Of a stretch of DNA of 64,000 nucleotides, positions 14,454 through 22,698 are shown piece after piece. The position numbers and the translations under genes are program-made. Under the pieces are notes generated by a model. That model saw nothing but the letters and a program-made list of their open reading frames with translations. It had not been told where the DNA came from and made no database searches. The DNA is from Deltaproteobacteria bacterium (GTDB lineage Bacteria; Desulfobacterota; Desulfobulbia; Desulfobulbales; SURF-16). The DNA is taken from positions 62,001 to 126,000 of the forward strand of contig JACRCD010000039.1 of NCBI GenBank assembly GCA_016219175.1, read 5' to 3'. Positions within the stretch are counted from its first letter, which is position 1. Each line of letters begins with the position of its first letter.

Positions 14454-16964
14454 TCATGCTTCGTTGTTCGCGCTTGCGGAGATGGCGGTTAGCCCGGATG
14501 CTGCCGCTGGCTTTGCCGCGGTTTTACCTGCCGTGAGCAGTTTCTCAATGTTTCCGGCCGGCATCGGCTTGTGGAAATAATATCCTTGTATGGCGTCGCA
14601 GCCCTTATCCCGCAGGAAATAAAATTGTTCCTTTTTTTCAACCCCTTCAGCGACCACGGAGAGATGTAAACATTTAGCAAGGGCAATGATGGCGGAACAG
14701 ATCTCGGCATCCTTGGAATCAGTGGTGATATTCATCACAAAGCTGCGGTCTATTTTCAAAACGTTTATAGGGAAGCGCTTGAGATAGTTGAGCGATGAAT
14801 AGCCCATGCCGAAATCGTCGAGACAGATTTCCACCCCGGTTTCCTTGATGGCATGCAGCATCATGATCGCCTCTTCCTCGGCCTTGAGAAGAATGCTTTC
14901 GGTCAGTTCCACCTTGAGGTAGCTGCTGGGCAGCGAGGTATCTTCCAGGATTGACGTGATAATGGTGTAGATTTCCTTGCTCTGGAATTGGGGACTGGAA
15001 AGATTGACGGAAACGGGAACAACCGGAACGTCTTTCTGCTGCCATTCCCTGATTTGACAGACTGCCGACTTCATGACCCATGAACCGATCGGCACAATGA
15101 GGCCTGACTCTTCGGCAACCGGGATAAAGGCGGATGGCATGATCAGCCCTTTTTCAGGATGCTGCCAGCGGATAAGGGCCTCCAGCCCGTTAATTTCGGA
15201 GGTCTGGGCGTTTACCTGCGGTTGATAGTGGAGCACAAACTCATTGTCCTCAATGGCTCTACGCAATTCTCCTTCCATGGTTAGTCTTTCCAGGGCGGCG
15301 CTGTTCATGGATTCACAGTAATACTGGAAATTGTTTTTGCCTTTTTCCTTGGCGTGGTACATGGCGATATCGGCATTTTTCAGCATTTCTTCCGGGGTTT
15401 CCGCGTCACTTGGGAAAATGGTAATGCCGATACTGATAGTAATAAATACCCGGTGCGCATTGAGGCTGAATGGTTCGAGCAGAGAGGCAAATAAACGGCG
15501 AGCGACAATGGCGGCATCATTGTGATCCTTTATGTTTGTCAGGAGAACGGTGAATTCATCGCCGCCAAGCCGGGCCACCATGTCCGGGTCCTTGTCAAGA
15601 TGCGATACGGCGAGAAAATCCGCTTTTCTCATGTTTTCCTTAAACCGCACCGCCACCTGTTTTAACAGCTCATCGCCGAGGTTATGTCCGAGGGTGTCAT
15701 TGATGCGTTTAAAATTATCCAGATCGATGAACATCAGCGCAAAAATTCTCTGTTGACGCCTGGCTGTTTCAAGCAGGCGCGCAAGATAATCGTGAAACAT
15801 GACGCGGTTTGGCAGACCAGTGAGAAAATCATGGTAGGCGAGACGGCGTATCTGTTCATTGGATTCCCGCAGGTTGTTGCTCATGTCGATAAAAGAGCGG
15901 GCGAGATCGCCGATCTCATCGTTGGCCTTTGTGTCAATAACGATGTCCAGGTTGCCATGGCCAAAATCAACGGCGGCATTTCTGAGCTGCGTAACCGGGT
16001 TGATGATAATCCGCCTGCCAAGGAAAAAAAGCAGAAGGGAAATGATGACGATGGCGCAGATTGTGATAATGGCGATGGCAAATCCAAGTCTGTAGCTGGA
16101 GGCATAGAGTTTTTGCTCGGGGATCTTGGCGATGAGCAGGAGCGCGTCATTTATCTGCCGGGTGAAGACGAGAAAGGAGCCATGCTGTTCAGAGATTACA
16201 AAGGGGAAATCATTGTCCAGGTTTGCCATTGCCTGGTGCAGTTCCATGTCCGGCAGGCGCGAAATGTCCGGCTCGCTGTCTGAATGGAAAAAGACAGTGC
16301 CGCTTCTGTCCAGGAGAAGAAAGATGGTGCCGTATTCGTCCTCAGCCGCTTTTATTTTTTTTTGGAGCATTTCCAGGGTAATTGTAACAGCCAGATATCC
16401 GCGCAGAATCTTTGGCGAATTGACCGGATGCAGATTGGGGTCGCGCAGCAGAATTCTTTTGCTGGTCAGGAAGGAGATGTTGTTGTTGTCAGGATTTCTA
16501 AAGAGCGCGCTGAAGATGTCTTTTTCGGATTTACGCATTGCCTGAAATAAATCCGACCCACCTTCTTCTTCCGTGGAATTAGGCAGATCCGTAAGCGTCA
16601 CCCTCGTATCCTCGTAGCCGTCGGGGAGAAGGATGCGTATCTCGTAATAGTCAGGATTTGCCTTCTGGTAGGTGCTGAAAAGCCGGATAATGGTCGGCTG
16701 CAGGATCGTGTAGCGCACGTCGTCGGTGGAAAGCAGATAGTTTTCCAGCATGGCGGAGCTGGAAAAGAGTTCAATATCCCTTGCCGCTCCGTCATGGAGC
16801 ACCTGCATCCAGCCAACCGTGTTATCCATAAAAGAGAGGGTATTGCTAAGGGCCTTTTTAACGGTTGTTTCGCGGATCATGGAAAAGGACACACTGCCGA
16901 TGATCAGCATGAAGATGACAACAACAGGTGTTGTCATGAAAATTATTTTGGATTGCAGTCTCAA
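14454..16964 (-). CDS. Membrane GGDEF-EAL c-di-GMP enzyme with periplasmic sensor (MbaA-like)
   Basis: 836 residues. TM1 (about 8-28), a periplasmic domain of about 260 residues, TM2 (about 293-315), HAMP (315-368), GGDEF domain (about 375-545) with intact GGDEF at 467-471, then an EAL domain (about 565-815). The EAL domain has EAL at 595-597, VNLSSPQF, ELTESILL, CLDDFGMGYSSL and the EGVE loop, a set consistent with active phosphodiesterase. The inhibitory I-site Arg upstream of GGDEF is Lys (KDPD). The gene follows a PotD-like binding protein by 9 bases, which is the arrangement of Vibrio cholerae nspS-mbaA, where a periplasmic polyamine-binding protein controls the enzyme. Polyamine sensing here is inferred from that match. 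Confidence 0.92.
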   Translation of the reverse strand: MRLQSKIIFMTTPVVVIFMLIIGSVSFSMIRETTVKKALSNTLSFMDNTVGWMQVLHDGAARDIELFSSSAMLENYLLSTDDVRYTILQPTIIRLFSTYQKANPDYYEIRILLPDGYEDTRVTLTDLPNSTEEEGGSDLFQAMRKSEKDIFSALFRNPDNNNISFLTSKRILLRDPNLHPVNSPKILRGYLAVTITLEMLQKKIKAAEDEYGTIFLLLDRSGTVFFHSDSEPDISRLPDMELHQAMANLDNDFPFVISEQHGSFLVFTRQINDALLLIAKIPEQKLYASSYRLGFAIAIITICAIVIISLLLFFLGRRIIINPVTQLRNAAVDFGHGNLDIVIDTKANDEIGDLARSFIDMSNNLRESNEQIRRLAYHDFLTGLPNRVMFHDYLARLLETARRQQRIFALMFIDLDNFKRINDTLGHNLGDELLKQVAVRFKENMRKADFLAVSHLDKDPDMVARLGGDEFTVLLTNIKDHNDAAIVARRLFASLLEPFSLNAHRVFITISIGITIFPSDAETPEEMLKNADIAMYHAKEKGKNNFQYYCESMNSAALERLTMEGELRRAIEDNEFVLHYQPQVNAQTSEINGLEALIRWQHPEKGLIMPSAFIPVAEESGLIVPIGSWVMKSAVCQIREWQQKDVPVVPVSVNLSSPQFQSKEIYTIITSILEDTSLPSSYLKVELTESILLKAEEEAIMMLHAIKETGVEICLDDFGMGYSSLNYLKRFPINVLKIDRSFVMNITTDSKDAEICSAIIALAKCLHLSVVAEGVEKKEQFYFLRDKGCDAIQGYYFHKPMPAGNIEKLLTAGKTAAKPAAASGLTAISASANNEA

Positions 16965-16973
16965 AAAAAGTCC

Positions 16974-18059
16974 TTACTGGATGACAAGGTTGAATATGTC
17001 ATTGTATTTTTTTGCCCCCCTGGGCGGAAGATCCGCATAGGTTTCGGATTTTTCCAGGATTTCCTTCGTTGGATAAATATTGTGATCCGCCTTGAACTCT
17101 TCGGGGAGAATTTTTTCCGCGGCCAGGTTTGTTGTGGCAAAATAGGCAAATTGCGCCAGCCTGGCCATGATTTCAGGTTCGTGTATGAAATGAAGGAACT
17201 TGCAGGCGAGTTCCTTCTTTTTTGACGAGGCGGGAATGACAAAAAAATCACACCAGAGATTGCATCCTTCCCTGGGCTGGACGAAGGCAATGTCAGGATT
17301 ATGCTGGTGCAGGGCCAGCGCGTCACCGTTGTAAATCATGGCCATTAAGGTCTCCCCGGTGACCAGGGATGAATTTTGGGCAAGAGTGACATAGGAATAG
17401 ATCTGCACATGGGGTTTCTGAGCCAGGAGAAGCCGTTTGGCCGCATCAAGCTCGGCGGTCTCCGTCGAGTTGGCGGAGAATCCTAAAGCTTTCAGCGCCA
17501 TGCCTATCAAATCCCGCGAATCTTTGATCATGACAATTTTTCCTCGCAGAGACTCCTCCGGCCGGTACAAATCAAGCCAGCTGGTGACGGGCTTGTTTAT
17601 TTTATCCTGACGATAGGCAATACCCAAGGTTCCCCAGAGAAAAGGGACGCCATACCGTTCTGACTCCGGAAAGGCATTGCGCCACCTGGGGTTGACATGG
17701 CGCAGATTGGGAACATCCTTGTCCGTGATGGGATTCAGCCAGTTGTGTTTTACATATGAGGATAAAGACGAACCGTTGGAAAGCACCAGATCGAAGCCCG
17801 TGCCGCCATTTGTGCTGAACATGATCTCGTTTCTTATCTCATCGGTCTCGTAATAGGATTCGGCAATTTGTATCCCATATTTTTTTTGAAAATCTGCAAG
17901 AACGGCTGGATCAAAGTATTCAGACCAGATAAGGAGTTTGAGTTGATTGCCGGATTGTTGCTGGGCCGACGCCACTGCCGAGCCGCAGAGAATGAGGGGT
18001 AACACGGCAAGCAGTCTGCCCAGCCATCGGCAATGATCGAGTAAGACGGTACACAACAT
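16974..18059 (-). CDS. Periplasmic PotD-like (polyamine-type) binding protein
   Basis: 361 residues with a signal peptide (about 1-32, ending SAVASA), then the type-I extracellular solute-binding fold of PotD/PotF: LLIWSEYFDPAVLADFQKKY, DLVLSNGSSL, VPFLWGTLGIAYR and SLVTGETLMAMIYNGDAL. No ABC permease or ATPase genes are adjacent, so a transport role is unsupported locally. Instead it is the first gene of a two-gene unit with a membrane GGDEF-EAL protein. By analogy with NspS it is likely a ligand-binding subunit of a c-di-GMP receptor. The ligand could be spermidine, norspermidine or another cation. Confidence 0.85.
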   Translation of the reverse strand: MLCTVLLDHCRWLGRLLAVLPLILCGSAVASAQQQSGNQLKLLIWSEYFDPAVLADFQKKYGIQIAESYYETDEIRNEIMFSTNGGTGFDLVLSNGSSLSSYVKHNWLNPITDKDVPNLRHVNPRWRNAFPESERYGVPFLWGTLGIAYRQDKINKPVTSWLDLYRPEESLRGKIVMIKDSRDLIGMALKALGFSANSTETAELDAAKRLLLAQKPHVQIYSYVTLAQNSSLVTGETLMAMIYNGDALALHQHNPDIAFVQPREGCNLWCDFFVIPASSKKKELACKFLHFIHEPEIMARLAQFAYFATTNLAAEKILPEEFKADHNIYPTKEILEKSETYADLPPRGAKKYNDIFNLVIQ

Positions 18060-18249
18060 GACAAAACCTCCCTGAAGCTGGTTGCGAGAAATTCTTCTTA
18101 TTAAAATGTGCTTCCATGGTGAAAGTCAAGGGCGCTCTTGTCGTACCGGCATCGGAATTAAAAAAAATAAAGGGAAAAAGCGCCAAAGCTGGCATAATTG
18201 TTTAAATAGTATTATTTCACAGGAAAAGAATACAATTACGGTTAGATAC

Positions 18250-18278
18250 TTGCCAGATGAACCAAAAAAGATTAAGAT
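18250..18278 (+). promoter_or_regulatory. Candidate perR promoter (-35/-10)
   Basis: TTGCCA (18250-18255) and TAAGAT (18273-18278) are separated by exactly 17 bases, 5/6 and 4/6 matches to sigma-70 boxes, about 40 bases before the perR ATG. The -10 box touches the palindrome at 18277-18291, which suits repression of its own gene. Read by eye; no transcript data. Confidence 0.5.
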
Positions 18279-18291
18279 AATTAGTAATTAT
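18277..18291 (+). promoter_or_regulatory. PerR/Fur-type 7-1-7 operator
   Basis: ATAATTA-G-TAATTAT is a perfect 7-1-7 inverted repeat, the architecture of Fur and PerR boxes (PerR consensus TTATAAT-N-ATTATAA). It lies 26 bases before the ATG of the Fur-family gene and overlaps the predicted -10 region, consistent with autorepression. Exact consensus identity is partial, so the regulator assignment is inferred from the adjacent gene. Confidence 0.65.
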
Positions 18292-18317
18292 TTCTATCTA
18301 ACTCCGGGGAGGACGAA

Positions 18318-18728
18318 ATGGAAGCAAAAAATAAACTGCGCATGACCAAGCAGCGCCAGGTGATTCTTGAGGAATTACGAATGGTTAAAACGCACCCTAC
18401 GGCTGACGATATGTACCAGATGCTCCGCAAAAGGATGCCTAAGATCAGCCTCGGCACCGTGTACAGAAATTTGGAGATTCTGTCGGAATCCGGTATCATC
18501 CAGAAGCTGGATGTGGGCGGGACACAAAAAAGATTCGATGGCGATACCACCATTCATTCACATGTCCGCTGCGTTGCCTGCGGGCGGGTTGGCGATATCG
18601 ATGTGAAGCCAAACTGCAATCTCGAGGCAGAGGCCCAGAAAATGACTGATTATGAAATTATCCGTCACAGGCTCGAGTTTGCCGGTCTTTGTCCGTTATG
18701 CCAGCAGAAGAGGAAAGCCACGGCGTGA
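18318..18728 (+). CDS. perR: Fur-family peroxide-responsive repressor (PerR-like)
   Basis: 136 residues with the winged-helix start RMTKQRQVILEEL and LGTVYRNLEIL, the DNA-recognition helix of the family. Structural zinc cysteine pairs are C85/C88 and C125/C128. Candidate regulatory metal ligands are H26, H80, H82 and nearby Asp residues. A GGGGAGGAC ribosome site precedes the ATG. It heads an oxygen-defence cluster (desulfoferrodoxin, ferritin, flavodiiron protein), the usual context of PerR in sulfate reducers. A Fur-like iron-sensing role cannot be excluded from sequence, but the neighbours favour peroxide sensing. Confidence 0.85.
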   Translation: MEAKNKLRMTKQRQVILEELRMVKTHPTADDMYQMLRKRMPKISLGTVYRNLEILSESGIIQKLDVGGTQKRFDGDTTIHSHVRCVACGRVGDIDVKPNCNLEAEAQKMTDYEIIRHRLEFAGLCPLCQQKRKATA

Positions 18729-18903
18729 TTCCTGGCGCTCCGCTTTAAAAAGGGGGCGTTTGTTCGCGCCGCTGTGCCTGTCTGCCATGAGCAAGAGCCG
18801 TGGAGGGTGACCAACGCCGGAGAAGAGGCGATGAGGGACGAACCGCCTGGCCGGAAACAAGAGGCCCGAGTATCTTTTATACGACCGTCAAGAGGAGAAT
18901 GTC

Positions 18904-19278
18904 ATGACTAAGCAGCTTGAAGTCTACAAATGCGAAGTGTGCGGGAACATCGTTGAAATGCTTCATAGCGGAGCAGGGGAATTGGTCTGTTGCGGACAGC
19001 CGATGAAGCTTTTTGTTGAAAACACGGTGGACGCGGCCAGGGAAAAGCATGTGCCGGTGCTTGAAAAGGTGGATGGCGGCTATAAGGTAAAATTGGGGGC
19101 GGTTCCCCATCCCATGGAAGAAAAGCATTACATTGAATGGATAGAGCTGGTGGCCGGCGGCAGGGTGCTGCGTCAGTTTCTGAAACCAGGCGACGCGCCC
19201 GAGGCAACCTTTGTCACGAGCGACAAGGAAGTGTCTGCCCGGGCCTATTGTAATCTGCACGGGTTGTGGAGGAGCTAG
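18904..19278 (+). CDS. dfx: Desulfoferrodoxin (2Fe superoxide reductase)
   Basis: 124 residues, the usual length for class I (2Fe) superoxide reductase. The N-terminal desulforedoxin Fe(Cys)4 site uses C10, C13, C29 and C30. The catalytic centre uses H49 (in the conserved EKH), H69, H75, C116 and H119. It reduces superoxide to hydrogen peroxide in the cytoplasm without making oxygen, normally drawing electrons from rubredoxin. No rubredoxin gene is seen nearby. A GAGGAG ribosome site lies about 5 bases before the ATG. Ferritin starts 3 bases after the stop. Confidence 0.97.
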   Translation: MTKQLEVYKCEVCGNIVEMLHSGAGELVCCGQPMKLFVENTVDAAREKHVPVLEKVDGGYKVKLGAVPHPMEEKHYIEWIELVAGGRVLRQFLKPGDAPEATFVTSDKEVSARAYCNLHGLWRS

Positions 19279-19281
19279 CCG

Positions 19282-19788
19282 ATGATAAGCAAAAACATGG
19301 AAAAGGCCCTGAATGAGCAGGTCAACTGGGAGTTCTATTCTTCGTATTTCTATCTTTCCATGAGCTCTTATTTCGCATCAAGCAGCCTTGCCGGCTGCGC
19401 CAACTGGATGAGGGTGCAGGCCCAGGAAGAATTGTTTCATGCCATAAAAATTTATGACTATATCAATGAGCGCGGGGGCAGGGCCATTCTGGAGGCCATT
19501 GCCAAGCCGCCCTTTGAGTGGAAATCTCCCCTGCATGTTTTTGAAGAGGTAATGTCCCACGAGCAGAAGGTGACCGGGCTTATTAACGGACTTGTCAACC
19601 TGGCCGTGGATGAACGTGACCACGCCACGAATAATTTTCTGCAGTGGTTTGTTGCCGAGCAGGTTGAGGAAGAGTCCTCCGTTGCCTCGGTAATGGAAAA
19701 ATTTAAACTGATCGGCAAGGACAAAAGCGGTCTGTTCGCCATTGATCTGGAGCTGGCCAAGAGGGTATTTGTCCCGCCCGCGAAATAG
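19282..19788 (+). CDS. ftnA: Non-heme ferritin
   Basis: 168 residues, the length of bacterial ferritin. The N-terminus (MISKNMEKALNEQVNWEFYS) and E-x-x-H helices (AQEELFHAIKIYDYINERGG) carry the ferroxidase ligands, and a later helix has EQVEEE. It stores iron as ferric oxide and so limits Fenton chemistry. It is directly downstream of desulfoferrodoxin (3-base gap) and is followed by a strong terminator, so the perR-dfx-ftn unit probably ends here. Confidence 0.96.
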   Translation: MISKNMEKALNEQVNWEFYSSYFYLSMSSYFASSSLAGCANWMRVQAQEELFHAIKIYDYINERGGRAILEAIAKPPFEWKSPLHVFEEVMSHEQKVTGLINGLVNLAVDERDHATNNFLQWFVAEQVEEESSVASVMEKFKLIGKDKSGLFAIDLELAKRVFVPPAK

Positions 19789-19811
19789 CGGAAAAAAGTA
19801 CGCAATCAGCA

Positions 19812-19849
19812 GGGTGCCTTGAAAAAGGAGGCATCCGGTTCGAGGGCAA
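19812..19849. repeat. Partial copy of the palindromic element at 5246
   Basis: The 38 bases here match the reverse complement of 5348-5385 at 34 positions, starting GGGTGCCTTGAAAAA and later GGTTCGAGG. Only one arm is retained. It lies between the ferritin stop codon and the terminator at 19868. This is the second occurrence in the window and shows the element is dispersed. Confidence 0.75.
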
Positions 19850-19867
19850 TTTTTAAGATTCCCGGAA

Positions 19868-19903
19868 GCCGTCCTGACAGCATATGCCAGGACGGCTTTT
19901 TTT
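19868..19903 (+). terminator. Rho-independent terminator after ferritin
   Basis: Stem GCCGTCCTG (19868-19876) pairs perfectly with CAGGACGGC (19888-19896) across an 11-base loop, followed by seven T residues. It closes the perR-dfx-ferritin unit and separates it from the flavodiiron gene. Confidence 0.92.
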
Positions 19904-19998
19904 ATGGGTGAGGTTTTTGAAATTGCCAATGTCACTGTTAGATGGTAAGTATTTTGTATTATTTAACAAGATAAATGATGCGACACAGGAGGAGTAAC

Positions 19999-21189
19999 AT
20001 GGGAGCGGTGGAGATAAAGGAAAATATTCACTGGGTCGGGGCTGTTGACTGGAATATCAGGGATTTTCACGGATACTCGACCTATAAAGGCACAACCTAC
20101 AATGCCTTTCTGGCAATGGATGAGAAAATCGCGCTTTTTGATACGGTGAAAAAGCCCTTTAAAGAGGAAATGCTGCACCGCATCAAACAGCTGACTGATC
20201 CGGGCAAAATAGACTACATCATCGTCAACCATGTCGAGATGGATCACTCCGGCTGTCTGCCGGAAATGGTGGAGCTCATCAGGCCGGAAAAAATATACTG
20301 TTCCCCCATGGGTGAAAAGGCGATCCACAGTCATTTTCACCCCAAGGACTGGCCCCTGGAAGTGGTGAAATCAGGGGACACCCTGAGTCTGGGTAAAAAA
20401 ACGGTTCATTTTCTGGAAACCCGTATGCTGCACTGGCCGGACAGCATGTTTTCCTACATCCCCGCGGATAAGCTCCTGATTTCCAGTGACGCCTTCGGCC
20501 AGCACTGGGCCACCTCGGAACGGTTCAACGATGAGGTGAGCGAAGGGGAGCTGATGAGCCATGCGGCCAAATACTATGCCAATATTCTGATGATCTTTTC
20601 GCCCAATGTGCAGAAATTGCTGCAAACCGTGACGGAGATGAACCTTGATATCGATATGATCGCCCCTGATCACGGACTGATCTGGCGTAAAAATCCCCGG
20701 CAGATTATCGAGGCCTATGACAGATGGAGTAGACATGAGGCCCGAAACAAGGTGGTGATCGTCTATGATACCATGTGGCACAGCACGGCGAAAATGGCGA
20801 AGGCCATTTATGAAGGCTTGGTGCAGGAAGGTGTCAGTGTACGGATGATGGATCTCAAGGCAAACCACCGCAGTGATATTATCACGGAGATACTTGATGC
20901 CAAGGGAGTGCTGTTTGGTTCCCCCACCTTGAACAATGGCATGCTGCCCACCATGGCCGACGTGCTGACCTATCTCAAGGGTTTGCGGCCGAAGAATAAG
21001 GTCAGTGCCGCCTTCGGCTCATTCGGCTGGTCTGGTGAGGCAGTCAAGCACATTAACGGATTTCTGGAGGAAATGGGCCTTGAGATCGTTGATCCCGGCC
21101 TTAAGGTGAAAAATGTGCCGAGCCATGAGGATTACCAGCAGTGTTTTGACCTGGGAGTCAAGGTGGCCAAGGCAGTAAAGGGCTCGTGA
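19999..21189 (+). CDS. roo: Flavodiiron protein (rubredoxin:oxygen oxidoreductase type)
   Basis: 396 residues from the ATG at 19999, which has AGGAGGAG a few bases upstream; an earlier in-frame ATG at 19975 is less likely. The beta-lactamase-like domain holds the diiron ligands H78-x-E80-x-D82-H83 (HVEMDHSG), H145, D164 and H225. The C-terminal flavodoxin domain (about 250-396) starts VVIVYDTMWHSTAKMA. It is a class A flavodiiron protein that reduces oxygen to water, or NO to nitrous oxide, in the cytoplasm. It is the next gene after the superoxide reductase and ferritin and belongs to the same defence island, although a terminator separates them. Confidence 0.95.
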   Translation: MGAVEIKENIHWVGAVDWNIRDFHGYSTYKGTTYNAFLAMDEKIALFDTVKKPFKEEMLHRIKQLTDPGKIDYIIVNHVEMDHSGCLPEMVELIRPEKIYCSPMGEKAIHSHFHPKDWPLEVVKSGDTLSLGKKTVHFLETRMLHWPDSMFSYIPADKLLISSDAFGQHWATSERFNDEVSEGELMSHAAKYYANILMIFSPNVQKLLQTVTEMNLDIDMIAPDHGLIWRKNPRQIIEAYDRWSRHEARNKVVIVYDTMWHSTAKMAKAIYEGLVQEGVSVRMMDLKANHRSDIITEILDAKGVLFGSPTLNNGMLPTMADVLTYLKGLRPKNKVSAAFGSFGWSGEAVKHINGFLEEMGLEIVDPGLKVKNVPSHEDYQQCFDLGVKVAKAVKGS

Positions 21190-21234
21190 GCGCCATGCCC
21201 CATTGTTCTCGCTGAAGTCCTGAACGGATTTTTT

Positions 21235-21918
21235 GTGAAAGAGCGGGATGCCAAGAAAAAATTAATGCCCTTGCTGCGGGGCGCTGATGTTGAGCGGATT
21301 CTGACCGAGGTGCGGCTTTTTCCCCCGCGGCTTGCCGTACCCTCGCTGCTGTCCGGCCTGTGTCAGACCGATGAGCAGGCGAAGTGGAATTCGGTGACGG
21401 TTATCGGCCAGGTCATGGATACGATAACCTGTAACGACATGGAAGCGGCTCGTGTAATCATGCGGCGCATTCTCTGGAGCCTCAATGAAGAATCGGGCGG
21501 CATCGGCTGGGGCATGCCCGAGGCCATGGGCGAGATACTGGCGGTGAATGAAACGTTGGCCGGCGAGTATGCCCATATGCTCGTTTCCTATATGCGCGAG
21601 GAAAATTATCTGGAGCTGCCCGCCCTGCAGCATGGTCTGCTGTGGGGGATAGGGCGGCTGGCCATGGTGCGCCCGGAGCTGCTCCTACAGCATGATGCGG
21701 ACGGCTATATGGCGCACTATCTGGAATCAACGGATGAGGTTGTGTTAGGGCTGGCCAGCCGGAATTTCGGTATCCTCAAAATCAAGGAGGCGGCGTACCT
21801 CATCCGCGGCTTTGTGGAGATTAAGCAGCCGGTCAAGCTCTACCAGGATCGCCGCCTCATTGCCACCACCGTCGGGGCATTGGCCAGGGAGGCCCTGGAG
21901 AAAATCGCTTTAGGCTGA
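21235..21918 (+). CDS. DVU0298-family helical-repeat protein
   Basis: 227 residues with a GTG start at 21235. The family was recognised from memory as the DVU0298-like proteins of sulfate reducers: ILTEVRLFPPRLAVPSLLSG, NEESGGIGWGMPEAMGEIL, and a C-terminal helical part. It is all-helical in appearance, possibly HEAT-like, with no signal peptide. The function is unknown. It is 45 bases downstream of the flavodiiron gene in the same direction and may be co-transcribed. The ribosome site before the GTG is weak, so the start is less certain than the frame. Confidence 0.75.
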   Translation: MKERDAKKKLMPLLRGADVERILTEVRLFPPRLAVPSLLSGLCQTDEQAKWNSVTVIGQVMDTITCNDMEAARVIMRRILWSLNEESGGIGWGMPEAMGEILAVNETLAGEYAHMLVSYMREENYLELPALQHGLLWGIGRLAMVRPELLLQHDADGYMAHYLESTDEVVLGLASRNFGILKIKEAAYLIRGFVEIKQPVKLYQDRRLIATTVGALAREALEKIALG

Positions 21919-21968
21919 GCAATGCCCCCTCCGGTTGTTCGCAATCAGCCGGCAGGAGGCGAGCTTCC

Positions 21969-22694
21969 TTATAGAATCACGCCCCTGGCGCTGATGACAA
22001 ATTCCTGCTGTTGGATGGTTCTGCCCGCCCTGCGCAACGCTTCGCCGATAATGGCCCGCATGCTGCCGCAGCAGGGCACTTCCATGATGACCGAGGTGAT
22101 GCTTTTGATCGAGCGGGTCTGGAAAATTTCGGTAAATTTCTCTATGTAACTTTCCTGGTTATCGAATTTCGGGCAGCCCATCATAACCACTCTGTCCTGG
22201 ATGAAATCCCGATGAAAGTCAGGATAGGCGAGAGGGGCGCAGTCCGCCACAATCAGCAGGTCACTTTTTTCCAGAAACGGCGCGGTCGCCGGTACGAGCC
22301 TGATCTGCACCGGCCAGTGGCTGAGGGCTGAAGCACTCTGGCCGGATATGTCCCTTGGCTGGTTTGCGGCCTGGCATGAGGTCGCGGCCGGAAAGCTCCG
22401 CAGGGTAGCTGACGGACAGCCGCAGGGGATCGAGGGTGACTTTTCCTTTTGGGCCTTGAGAAACTCCTCCACCGCCTTTTCATCGAAATCGTCCGCTTCC
22501 CGTTCAATGATTTTCAGGGCTCCGGTTGGGCATTCTCCCAGGCAGGCGCCGAGGCCGTCACAAAATTTCTCCGCAACCAGCCTGGCCTTACCGTCAATAA
22601 TTTGCAGCGCTGCTTCGGCGCAGCCCGTGACGCACTGGCCGCAGCCGTTGCAGAGTTCCTCGTCTATCTTGATTATTTTTCGTTTTATTTTCAT
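21969..22694 (-). CDS. Ferredoxin-like protein of the hcp cluster
   Basis: 241 residues. The first 4Fe-4S motif is complete (ELCNGCGQCVTGCAEAAL). The second lacks one cysteine (FCDGLGACLGECPTGAL), a pattern seen before in this family. The C-terminal region has cysteines in IPCGCPSA, VADCAPLAY, MMGCPKFDN and EVPCCGS, suggesting further metal or disulfide sites. Cytoplasmic. It lies four bases downstream of an HD-domain gene and follows hcp, so it may supply electrons to the hybrid cluster protein; this is inferred from context. Confidence 0.8.
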   Translation of the reverse strand: MKIKRKIIKIDEELCNGCGQCVTGCAEAALQIIDGKARLVAEKFCDGLGACLGECPTGALKIIEREADDFDEKAVEEFLKAQKEKSPSIPCGCPSATLRSFPAATSCQAANQPRDISGQSASALSHWPVQIRLVPATAPFLEKSDLLIVADCAPLAYPDFHRDFIQDRVVMMGCPKFDNQESYIEKFTEIFQTRSIKSITSVIMEVPCCGSMRAIIGEALRRAGRTIQQQEFVISARGVIL

Positions 22695-22698
22695 GGTG

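Noticed and set aside
14037-14580. Short plus-strand open frames in the gap before the GGDEF-EAL gene
   Set aside because: They overlap each other in different frames, have no ribosome sites and run into the opposite-strand gene.
19923-19951. Promoter for the flavodiiron gene resembling the perR promoter
   Set aside because: TTGCCA recurs with 17-base spacing, but the -10 (TAAGTA) is poor and no 7-1-7 operator follows; not strong enough to list.
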